Below are positions 5,647 to 11,144 of a DNA stretch of 11,144 nucleotides, in pieces. Under the pieces are notes generated by a model. That model was not told the DNA's origin. It saw nothing but the letters and a program-made list of their open reading frames with translations, and ran no database searches. The position numbers were made by a program, and so were the translations under genes. The DNA is from Planctomycetia bacterium (GTDB lineage: Bacteria; Planctomycetota; Phycisphaerae; Phycisphaerales; UBA1924), in contig SXOY01000285.1 of assembly GCA_005776545.1 (NCBI GenBank), positions 1 through 11,144 of the forward strand. Direction: 5' to 3'. The stretch's first letter is position 1. Each line of letters opens with the position of its first letter.

Positions 5647-7755
5647 TCACTCATCATCTTCGCGCAGTTTTGCCACCACTGTAAAATCTTCGAGTGTTGA
5701 CGTATCCTGCGTGATTTTTTCCACGCCGGCGGCGACATCTCGCAACAACCTCCGCATGATCTTGCCGGATCTCGTCTTTGGAAGACCTTCGGCGAACCGG
5801 ATGTCTTCGGGCCTTGCGAGTGCCCCCACTTCTTTGGCGACGTGAGCCTTAAGCTCGGCTTTCAAAACATCATCTGGCATGCGATTGTTGTTCTTGAGCC
5901 ACACTGGTTTGAGCGTGACAAACGCGACGATCGCGCTGCCCTTCAATTCGTGCGGCACGCCAACCACCGCAGCCTCGGCGACCGATGGGTGGGAGACCAG
6001 CGCGGATTCGACTTCCATCGTGCCCAGCAGGTGGCCTGAGACTTTGATCACATCATCAATGCGGCCCTGGATCCAGAAGTATCCATCTTCATCTCGACGT
6101 GCGCCATCGGCGGAGAAATACCATGGCGCGCCAGTCTTGGGATCTTTCAATCGGGCCCAATAGTTGCTCACAAACCGTTCGCGATTGCCATATACGCCGC
6201 GGAGCATGCCGGGCCAGGGCTTGCGAATGCAGAACAATCCGCCCTTGTTCGGCGGCATCTCTTCGCCCTGCTCATTCACCACCGCCGCGTCGATGCCGAG
6301 CATCGGAACGGTGCAACTTCCGGGTTTGGTGAAAATCGCGCCGGGGAGCGGCGTGGCGATGTGTCCAGCGGTTTCGGTTTGCCAGTATGTATCGACGATG
6401 GGGCAGCGCCCGCCGCCGATGTGCTTGTGATACCACATCCATGCTTCGGGGTTGATCGGTTCGCCGACGCTCCCGAGCAACTTGAGGCTCGACATGTTGT
6501 GCTTGGCGGGCAAGTCATCGCCCCACTTCATGAATGTGCGGATCGCGGTGGGCGCGGTGTAGAACTGTGTGACTTTGTGACGTTCGATGATGTCCCAGAA
6601 GCGGTCGTTGGCGGGGAAGTTGGGTGCGCCTTCGTACATCAGCGATGGCACGCGATTCATGAGCATGCCGTAGACCACGTAACTGTGACCGGTCACCCAG
6701 CCGATATCCGCGCTGCACCAAAAAATCTGATTGCTGTCGGGGAAAAGGTTGAATGTGATGCGGGCCGACATCTGTACGAAGGCGAGGTATCCGGCGGTTG
6801 TGTGCTGAATGCCCTTGGGTTTGCCGGTGCTGCCGCTGGTGTAGAGGAGAAACAGCATGTCTTCCGAGTTCATCGCTTCGCAGGGGCAGGCATCGCTGGC
6901 GGCGGCGACTTCATCGTGCCACCAGTGGAATTTCGTGACGCCAATGCGGGCCTGGCCGTTTTTGAATCGCTCGGCGGCGGGAACGTGTCCTGTGCGCTTG
7001 CACACCAGGACGTGATTGATAATGTGGCCGTGATTGATGAGGAGGTGGAGCGCCTCTTCGACGTTTTTCTGCAGTTGCACGATTTCGCCGCGGCGATAGC
7101 CACCATCAGCGGTGATGATGACTTTGCTGTTAGCATCGATGGCGCGCTCGCTGATAGCGTGGGGGGCAAAGCCGCCGAAGATGACGCTGTGGGCTGCGCC
7201 GATTCGAGCGCAGGCGAGCATGGCGATGGCGAGTTCGGGGATCATCGGCATGTAGATCGTGACGACATCGCCCTTTTTGACACCCATCGACTTGAGCGCG
7301 TTGGCGGTCTTACTGACTTCGATTTGCAGCTCGCGATAGGAGATGTGTTTAATCTCTGGTTCGCTGGCGTACTTGGAATCCTGCACTGGGTGCGCGGTGC
7401 GCGGGGCGACAGGTTCACCTTCCCAAATGATCGCGGTCTGGTCTCCGTGGCCAGCTTGCACATGGCGATCGACGCAGTTGTAGCAGGCGTTGAGGGTTCC
7501 GCCGCTAAACCAGGTTGCATCAGGCGCGTTCCATTCCAGGACTTTGGTGAATGGGGTAAACCAGGAAAGGTTTTTGGCTTCTTTGGCCCAGAAGGCGGCA
7601 GGGTCATCGATCGAAGCTTTGTGCAGTGCTTTGTATTCTTCGAGACTGGAAACGTGCCATTTTGGAAACCCAAGCGACTGTGCAGCCACCGGCGGAAACT
7701 TGCGATTCTCGATAAGGCCAGATGAAATGCCTTCTTCGGGGGCGGACTGCGTCAT
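5647..7755 (-). CDS. acsA: Acetyl-CoA synthetase (acetate--CoA ligase, AMP-forming)
   Basis: Cytoplasmic enzyme converting acetate, ATP and CoA to acetyl-CoA, AMP and PPi through acetyl-adenylate. The 702-aa product is longer than typical Acs (about 650 aa). The excess lies in the N-terminus, an insert before KHISYREL, and a short insert near LKPVWLKNNNR. Positions below use this start. Visible motifs: the phosphate loop YTSGSTGKPKG (305-315); IGWVTGHSYVVYG; DTYWQTETAG (456-465) with the Trp that sets the small acyl pocket; ADGARRDEDGYFWIQGRIDD with the ribose-binding Asp; and PKTRSGKIMRR with Lys665, the residue acetylated in Acs regulation elsewhere. Odd: the hinge motif normally SGHRLGT reads SGHLLGT, so a conserved Arg is Leu576. 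Start: the frame extends to a TTG at 7761, but AGGAG lies 6 nt before the ATG at 7755, so ATG is chosen. It is the first gene of a tight acs-kinase-lipoprotein cluster and lies 64 bp after the prenyltransferase stop. Confidence 0.96.
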   Translation of the reverse strand: MTQSAPEEGISSGLIENRKFPPVAAQSLGFPKWHVSSLEEYKALHKASIDDPAAFWAKEAKNLSWFTPFTKVLEWNAPDATWFSGGTLNACYNCVDRHVQAGHGDQTAIIWEGEPVAPRTAHPVQDSKYASEPEIKHISYRELQIEVSKTANALKSMGVKKGDVVTIYMPMIPELAIAMLACARIGAAHSVIFGGFAPHAISERAIDANSKVIITADGGYRRGEIVQLQKNVEEALHLLINHGHIINHVLVCKRTGHVPAAERFKNGQARIGVTKFHWWHDEVAAASDACPCEAMNSEDMLFLLYTSGSTGKPKGIQHTTAGYLAFVQMSARITFNLFPDSNQIFWCSADIGWVTGHSYVVYGMLMNRVPSLMYEGAPNFPANDRFWDIIERHKVTQFYTAPTAIRTFMKWGDDLPAKHNMSSLKLLGSVGEPINPEAWMWYHKHIGGGRCPIVDTYWQTETAGHIATPLPGAIFTKPGSCTVPMLGIDAAVVNEQGEEMPPNKGGLFCIRKPWPGMLRGVYGNRERFVSNYWARLKDPKTGAPWYFSADGARRDEDGYFWIQGRIDDVIKVSGHLLGTMEVESALVSHPSVAEAAVVGVPHELKGSAIVAFVTLKPVWLKNNNRMPDDVLKAELKAHVAKEVGALARPEDIRFAEGLPKTRSGKIMRRLLRDVAAGVEKITQDTSTLEDFTVVAKLREDDE

Positions 7756-7815
7756 GATCAACTCCTGCGTAGCTGAATCGTACCTTGTAATTAGACTGGG
7801 CGTGCAAGTTGGACA
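7756..7815 (-). promoter_or_regulatory. acs leader with ribosome site and weak candidate promoter
   Basis: The gap between the prenyltransferase stop and acs holds AGGAG 6 nt before the acs ATG, a clear ribosome binding site. Reading on the minus strand, TTGCAC followed after 19 bp by TACGAT, or TTCTGT followed after 17 bp by TCTAAT, could serve as a sigma70-type promoter. Neither is strong, and read-through from the upstream gene is equally possible. No operator-like palindrome was seen. Confidence 0.3.
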
Positions 7816-7819
7816 GAAA

Positions 7820-8797
7820 CTAGAACCAGCAATCCAGCGAACCCAATGCTCCCAAGAGGCAGCTCACAATTCCATTGATCGTGAAGAACGCCATATCCAG
7901 TCCGGCCTTGCCGCGGCGGACCAGCACAATGTGTTCGAGCACCAGCAGCGCCCCGACTACCACAACTCCGATTCCAAAGAGCCAGCCGAATCGTGGTTCA
8001 AATTTCCAGGCGAGAGCGAGCAAGATGAACGCCGCGAGATGCAGGAGGCGGCTTACCCAGACTGCGCCAGACCATCCGAGCGCAGCGGGAATCGAGTGCA
8101 ACTTTTTCTCGCGATCGAAATCGATATCAGCCAGTGCATAGATAATGTCAAAACCGGCGACCCACGCCAGCACCATTCCAGAAATCAGGAAGAGGGACGG
8201 ATTGGAATGACCACCGATAATTCCAATTGTGATGGATTTCCCCACCAGTGTGATGGTCGGAAACCCTGTCACCTCTGGACTCACAGCGAGCGCCGCGGCG
8301 AGTGGCGCGATCGCGAGCGAAATTCCCAGCACGATGTGACAGAGCCAGGTGAATCGTTTGGTCAGTGAATACGCCGCGATGAGTGTGAGGACCGGAATAC
8401 TCAAGATCAGCGGCCAGTAGTTTCCGAGCAGCACGCCGAACAGGCCGCAGGAGAAGACGAAACAGCCCGCACAGATCGCGGCAGCGGTCCAGCCTGTGCC
8501 CAGCGACACTCGACCGGCGGCGAAGACTCGGCGCGCTGTCCGAGGATTGAGAGCATCGAAATCTTTGTCGAGCAGGCGATTGACGAGCATCGCCCAGGAC
8601 CGCGCGAAGAACATGCAAAGGATGATGAGCGTGAACTGGAGCGCGAGCGTTGGGTATTCAATCTTCGCCGGCAGCGCCATGCAGGTCGCAAGGATCGCGA
8701 AGGGCAGGGCAAACACCGAGTGCGCAAGTTTGATGTCCGCGGCCATGGCGCAGGCCCAAGCCCAGAGAGCTGGCGGAGATATTGCTGCGGTCGACAT
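7820..8797 (-). CDS. UbiA-family prenyltransferase (MqnP/UbiA-like)
   Basis: Integral membrane enzyme that attaches a polyprenyl chain to an aromatic quinone precursor. The 325-aa product has eight or nine hydrophobic helices. Positions use the ATG at 8797. The family opening is visible as DIKLAHSVFALPFAIL. The first Asp-rich motif is NRLLDKDFDALNPRTARR (N73, D77, D81), binding Mg-diphosphate. The second is DIIYALADIDFDREKKLHSIP (D217, D224, D226, D228). These sequences resemble the UbiA-like group that works on the futalosine menaquinone route (MqnP) at least as much as classical UbiA. No other quinone gene lies in the window, so the substrate stays open. An insert of about 20 residues (VTGFPTITLVGKSITIGIIGGHSN) sits between two helices. 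Start: the frame is open to a TTG at 8884, but that would add 29 residues not typical of the family and would lie in a strong palindrome, so the ATG is preferred despite no clear ribosome site. A start at codon 18 (8746) is also possible. Confidence 0.92.
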   Translation of the reverse strand: MSTAAISPPALWAWACAMAADIKLAHSVFALPFAILATCMALPAKIEYPTLALQFTLIILCMFFARSWAMLVNRLLDKDFDALNPRTARRVFAAGRVSLGTGWTAAAICAGCFVFSCGLFGVLLGNYWPLILSIPVLTLIAAYSLTKRFTWLCHIVLGISLAIAPLAAALAVSPEVTGFPTITLVGKSITIGIIGGHSNPSLFLISGMVLAWVAGFDIIYALADIDFDREKKLHSIPAALGWSGAVWVSRLLHLAAFILLALAWKFEPRFGWLFGIGVVVVGALLVLEHIVLVRRGKAGLDMAFFTINGIVSCLLGALGSLDCWF

Positions 8798-8860
8798 CAG
8801 GGCAGGATAGGTAGATTGGTTTTGGATCAAGCGAGATGTAGATTTGGCTTGGGAAAGCGC

Positions 8861-8919
8861 AAAGGGGATCAACGAAAATTTCAAAGGGGCTCATGAGCCC
8901 CTGATCCCCTTTTGTTTTT
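8861..8919 (+). terminator. Nested double hairpin followed by T-run, terminator-like
   Basis: Outer arms AAAGGGGATCA (8861-8871) and TGATCCCCTTT (8902-8912) are exact reverse complements. Between them lies a perfect 18-bp palindrome, AGGGGCTCATGAGCCCCT (8885-8902). The outer 3' arm runs into TTTTGTTTTT (8910-8919). The + strand transcript would thus form a strong GC-rich stem followed by uridines, the form of an intrinsic terminator. No + strand gene lies upstream of it; the neighbour is the prenyltransferase gene on the opposite strand. It may block antisense transcription, or act within the prenyltransferase leader. Confidence 0.55.
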
Positions 8920-9016
8920 GAGCTAGAAACGGAGGTTGCAAATGCAGTTACGCCAAGGAGCGAAGTCGAAAAGGGAGGCACATGGAAAGCCGCGAGACCC
9001 TTGGGAAGAGAATCTC

Positions 9017-9071
9017 AGGGGGCCACGGGGTTTCCAGAGGGCCACCGACCGTGGCCCCCTAAGTCATTTTT
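9017..9071 (+). terminator. Long inverted repeat with T-run and competing inner hairpin
   Basis: AGGGGGCCACGG (9017-9028) and CCGTGGCCCCCT (9049-9060) are 12-bp perfect inverted arms with a 20-nt loop. Six bases later comes TTTTT (9067-9071), so on the + strand this could be an intrinsic terminator. Inside the loop a second GGGCCAC (9039-9045) can pair with the same right arm (GTGGCCC, 9051-9057) across a 5-nt loop. The two hairpins therefore exclude each other. No + strand gene ends here. A mobile REP-like palindrome is an alternative reading. Confidence 0.45.
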
Positions 9072-9212
9072 GGTCAAGAACAAAGAGGCCGGAAGCGGAT
9101 GGGTTTGGTGAAACTGGAAGAAGGGCTATTTAGTTGTGAAAGAAAGCGATACCCGAACACAATACAGCCTGATTTGCGGATTTTTTTGATTCAAGCGAAA
9201 ATATTGATAGGT

Positions 9213-9224
9213 GATTGTACAATC
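9213..9224. promoter_or_regulatory. Palindrome with TGTACA core, possible distal operator
   Basis: GATTGTACAATC is a perfect 12-bp palindrome. Its core TGTACA is the same six bases that form both ends of the larger palindrome at 9308-9325, about 90 bp downstream. It could be a second binding site for the same regulator. The core is short, so chance is not excluded. Confidence 0.3.
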
Positions 9225-9279
9225 TGTTTGGTTGACGTCAAGTTCTAATTGCCAGTTTCCTGAAAATATCGACTTGAAT

Positions 9280-9325
9280 TTGTTAGGGCATTTTCGCGCA
9301 GCAATAATGTACAGAATTCTGTACA
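9280..9325 (+). promoter_or_regulatory. Promoter overlapped by an 18-bp palindromic operator
   Basis: TTGTTA (9280-9285), a 17-bp spacer and AATAAT (9303-9308) make a plausible sigma70-type promoter for the antitoxin gene. The perfect palindrome TGTACAGAATTCTGTACA (9308-9325) begins at the last base of the -10 element and covers the expected transcription start. Its placement is what one expects for autorepression by a Phd/YefM-type antitoxin, which is known for the family. The pairing of this site with this protein is inferred. Confidence 0.6.
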
Positions 9326-9344
9326 ATCATGCGATGGAGGATTC

Positions 9345-9638
9345 ATGATCCGATCGACTGACATTACGAGCTCTACCGAGTTGCGACAGAACCTCCGTGT
9401 CCACCTGGATCGTTTGAAGACTACCGGCCGCCCACTCTACATCACCACCAACGGCGAGACCGAAGCGATCATGTTGAGCACCGCGACTTTTGATGAGCTT
9501 ATCGAGAAGCTGGAACTCGCCGAGAGCCTCGCCACGATTGATCGAAGTATGGAAGATATCAAGGCGGGTCGGGTTCGAGATTTTCGCGAAGGCATTCGGA
9601 GCATTGCGGACAAGCTTGGATTGAAGCTCGATCCGTGA
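9345..9638 (+). CDS. Phd/YefM-family antitoxin, no recognisable partner toxin
   Basis: The 97-aa protein resembles the antitoxins of type II toxin-antitoxin modules (Phd/YefM). The N-terminal half, about residues 8-55, follows the family pattern: SSTELRQNLRVHLDRLKTTGRPLYITTNGETEAIMLSTATFDEL. This folds into a DNA-binding dimer. The C-terminal half (EKLELAESLATIDRSMEDIKAGRVRDF...) is charged and helical, the part that normally wraps and neutralises a RelE/ParE or Doc toxin. The start is well supported: GGAGG at 9336-9340 lies 4 nt before the ATG. A palindrome on the promoter just upstream fits autorepression. A GTG overlaps the stop (GTGA, 9635-9638), where a toxin gene would usually begin. 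The frame it opens (to 9970) does not look like a toxin and runs into the peptidase gene. The gene is therefore an orphan regulator, or its toxin was lost or lies elsewhere. A stand-alone transcriptional regulator role is also possible. Confidence 0.85.
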   Translation: MIRSTDITSSTELRQNLRVHLDRLKTTGRPLYITTNGETEAIMLSTATFDELIEKLELAESLATIDRSMEDIKAGRVRDFREGIRSIADKLGLKLDP

Positions 9639-9723
9639 TTTTTCGCGCGGGCGTGAGAGACCAAGCTCTTGGGTACACTGCCCCGCGTTCCAGTTACTTT
9701 GCACCCTTCAAAAATCGGATAAC

Positions 9724-11144
9724 ATGCTCACCATGCTCACTAGAACACACGCTCTTCTCTGTGCCGCTTGTGCCTTTGCCGCCCTTGCGACCGTTTCGCC
9801 TTTTGCAGCGGCACAGCCACAACTGCCGCCAACGGCGCTTAAGGGGTTGGCGTACGACGTTGATTTCTTTAAGGGGGCCAAGCACGACCCGGCGATTCCG
9901 ACTCCGGATTCGATTCTTGGGTTTCGGGTGGGGGACAAGGCCGCTACTCATGCTCAGGTTGAAGCGGTGATCAAGGGCATCGCTGCCAAAGCGACGGGGC
10001 GGACCAAGCTGTTTGAATATGCCACCAGCCACGAAGGAAAGAAACTTTACTACCTTGCCATCAGCAGTCCTGCCAACATTGCCAAGCTCGATCAGATCAA
10101 ATCGGACGCTGCCAAACTTGGTGATCCTCGCGGACAGTCCGCCGCGGAAACCGACCGCATCGCAGGCTCTATCCCAGCGATCGCTTGGATGGCGTATGTG
10201 ATTCATGGTGATGAAATGTCGGGGACTGATGCCGCACTTGCGATGATTTATCACCTGGCAGCGGGCACCGGTGAAGATGTTACCAAGCTCCTCGACAATG
10301 TTGTCGTGCTCGTTGATCCGCTTATGAATCCTGATGGGCGCGATCGCTGCATTACCAGTGTGAATCAGACTCGCACTGTTCAGCCCATGATCGATGACCA
10401 ATCAACGCCTCATGCTCAGCCCTGGCCTGGCGGGCGTATGAACCACTACCTCTTTGACATGAACCGCGACTGGATCTGGGGGACACAGCCCGAGAGTCGT
10501 GGCCGCATTAAGGCCGCAGGTGAATGGAACCCCCACTACTTTGTTGAAAGTCACGAGCAGGATCCGCTTGACACGTTCCTTTTCATGCCGCCACGCGCGC
10601 CGATCAATCCCAATATTCCTGCCAGCATCACCAAGTGGTCAAAAGTTTTTGGCGATGATCAGGGCAAGGCTCTGGACGCTTTTGGCTGGCGTTATTACAC
10701 GGGGGAATGGAACGAGGAGTGGTATCCTGGTTATTCGGGGTCGTGGGCAGCGCTTCGAGGCGCGATCGACAATCTGTATGAACAGGCTCGCACGATCAGC
10801 GATGGGATTCGGCGTCCCGAGGGGACAATCGAGACGTATCGCGAATCAGTTCACAAGCAGTACGTCAGTTCGATGGCCAATCTCGGAACGCTGCTGGCGC
10901 ACAAAACTGAAATCATCAAAGACTTTGCCGATCAGCGTCGACTTTCTGTTGAATCGACCGAGGCCAGTGCAACACGGCTGTTCTTCATCGATGCCGCCAA
11001 CACGAATCCTGGTCGCTGGTTGAAGTTTGCTGACATTCTTTCGCTGCAGGGGATTGAGACATACTCGCTCGCCAGCGCATCGAAATTCTCTGGCAAGGAC
11101 TGGCTTGGCCGCACTTTCCAGGATCGCGAGTTCCCAGCTGGGAC
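9724..11144 (+). CDS. Secreted M14-family zinc carboxypeptidase, N-terminal part (3' end outside window)
   Basis: The frame is open from the ATG at 9724 to the window edge, giving the first 473 residues. Residues 1-30 form a Sec signal peptide (LLCAACAFAALATVSPFAAA, likely cut before Gln31), so the enzyme acts in the periplasm or outside. The M14 catalytic domain shows HGDE (H161 and E164, the HxxE zinc pair), NPDGRDR (202-208), NRDW (247-250), SHEQ with H277 as third zinc ligand, and LRGAIDNLYEQA with E353 as candidate catalytic glutamate. All expected catalytic groups are present. It is expected to cleave C-terminal residues or act on peptide or cell-wall substrates; specificity cannot be read. 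Related large secreted members run to 800 residues or more, so much may be missing. A second ATG at 9733 is possible; the ribosome site is weak for both. An 85-bp gap separates it from the antitoxin gene, with no clear terminator between them. Confidence 0.9.
   Translation, partial: MLTMLTRTHALLCAACAFAALATVSPFAAAQPQLPPTALKGLAYDVDFFKGAKHDPAIPTPDSILGFRVGDKAATHAQVEAVIKGIAAKATGRTKLFEYATSHEGKKLYYLAISSPANIAKLDQIKSDAAKLGDPRGQSAAETDRIAGSIPAIAWMAYVIHGDEMSGTDAALAMIYHLAAGTGEDVTKLLDNVVVLVDPLMNPDGRDRCITSVNQTRTVQPMIDDQSTPHAQPWPGGRMNHYLFDMNRDWIWGTQPESRGRIKAAGEWNPHYFVESHEQDPLDTFLFMPPRAPINPNIPASITKWSKVFGDDQGKALDAFGWRYYTGEWNEEWYPGYSGSWAALRGAIDNLYEQARTISDGIRRPEGTIETYRESVHKQYVSSMANLGTLLAHKTEIIKDFADQRRLSVESTEASATRLFFIDAANTNPGRWLKFADILSLQGIETYSLASASKFSGKDWLGRTFQDREFPAG

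Larger units (their letters stand above)
8798..9344. other. Divergent intergenic region between prenyltransferase and antitoxin genes
   Basis: No convincing gene lies in these 547 bp. Small open frames at 8936-9133 (+) and 9126-9326 (-) have no ribosome site, no family resemblance and biased composition. What can be seen is two hairpins with T-runs (8861-8919 and 9017-9071), a short palindrome GATTGTACAATC (9213-9224), a TGACGTCA palindrome (9233-9240) and a promoter-operator unit next to the antitoxin gene. The right half from about 9120 is clearly richer in A and T than the rest of the window. The stretches 8920-9016 and 9072-9212 show nothing I can name. No tRNA or known riboswitch was recognised. 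Confidence 0.6.

Noticed and set aside
6361..7725. 454-codon open frame on the + strand, antisense to acetyl-CoA synthetase
   Set aside because: It is an exact antisense shadow of a strongly conserved acs gene. Its product is low-complexity, rich in Val, Gly, Asp and Ala, with no family motif. High third-position GC in the sense frame explains the lack of stops.
5647..7755. Idea that the acs-kinase-lipoprotein cluster is a defence or mobile system
   Set aside because: No nuclease, integrase, transposase, flanking repeats or composition break was seen around these genes. Acs and UbiA are ordinary metabolic genes.
7490..8368. 292-codon open frame on the + strand spanning the acs and prenyltransferase genes
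   Set aside because: It crosses two well-supported opposite-strand genes and the gap between them. It has no ribosome site or recognisable domain.
8798..8884. 29-residue N-terminal extension of the prenyltransferase from a TTG at 8884
   Set aside because: The extension is not typical of the family and its start lies at the edge of a strong palindrome. The ATG at 8797 gives a normal N-terminus.
8936..9133. 65-codon + strand frame across the second hairpin
   Set aside because: The product is Arg/Gly/Pro-rich without motif, and the frame runs through a perfect inverted repeat, which argues for structure rather than coding.
9126..9326. 66-codon minus-strand frame starting in the operator
   Set aside because: It has no ribosome site or family resemblance and covers the AT-rich regulatory region of the antitoxin gene.
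9635..9970. Frame opening with GTG at the antitoxin stop, considered as the missing toxin
   Set aside because: The GTGA overlap is suggestive, but the product lacks RelE/ParE/Doc features and most of it lies out of frame inside the well-supported peptidase gene.

Overview
The window looks like chromosomal DNA of a moderately GC-rich Gram-negative-type bacterium, most plausibly a planctomycete (Phycisphaerae-like). This placement is an inference. It rests on a Hanks-type kinase fused to CHASE2, a UbiA-like prenyltransferase of the type linked to the futalosine menaquinone route, a large secreted M14 metallopeptidase and a TolC-type outer membrane protein. No rRNA, tRNA, CRISPR array, insertion sequence or phage gene was recognised.

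Layout. The left edge carries the 3' end of a TolC-like efflux gene on the + strand (to 520). It converges on, and overlaps by 36 bp, a run of seven minus-strand genes. In transcription order these are: UbiA-family prenyltransferase (8797-7820), acetyl-CoA synthetase (7755-5647), Ser/Thr kinase-CHASE2 receptor (5635-3329), a putative lipoprotein (3332-2562), a DUF1801/YdhG-like protein (2529-2041), an acidic unknown protein (1927-1373) and a PhnP-like metallo-beta-lactamase-fold hydrolase (1300-485). The acs-kinase gap is 11 bp and the kinase-lipoprotein junction is an ATGA overlap, so those three genes are probably co-transcribed. The other spacings are loose enough for internal promoters.

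A 547-bp divergent intergenic region (8798-9344) follows. It holds two strong hairpins followed by T-runs and a promoter with a perfect 18-bp palindrome. The palindrome precedes a lone Phd/YefM-type antitoxin gene (9345-9638, +). An M14 zinc carboxypeptidase gene with a signal peptide starts at 9724 (+) and runs off the right edge.

How the genes fit together. Acs activates acetate to acetyl-CoA and UbiA serves quinone synthesis, so this part is core metabolism. The kinase has a cytoplasmic catalytic domain and a periplasmic CHASE2 sensor, and it is coupled to an exported lipoprotein. These two could form one sensory unit, but no partner or target can be read from the sequence.

Main points for a second look: the coupled CHASE2 kinase and lipoprotein; an Arg-to-Leu change in the conserved SGHRLGT motif of Acs; the antitoxin with its own operator but no recognisable toxin; and the alternative hairpins upstream of ubiA. 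None of these alone demonstrates a new system. Most of the window is ordinary chromosomal content.
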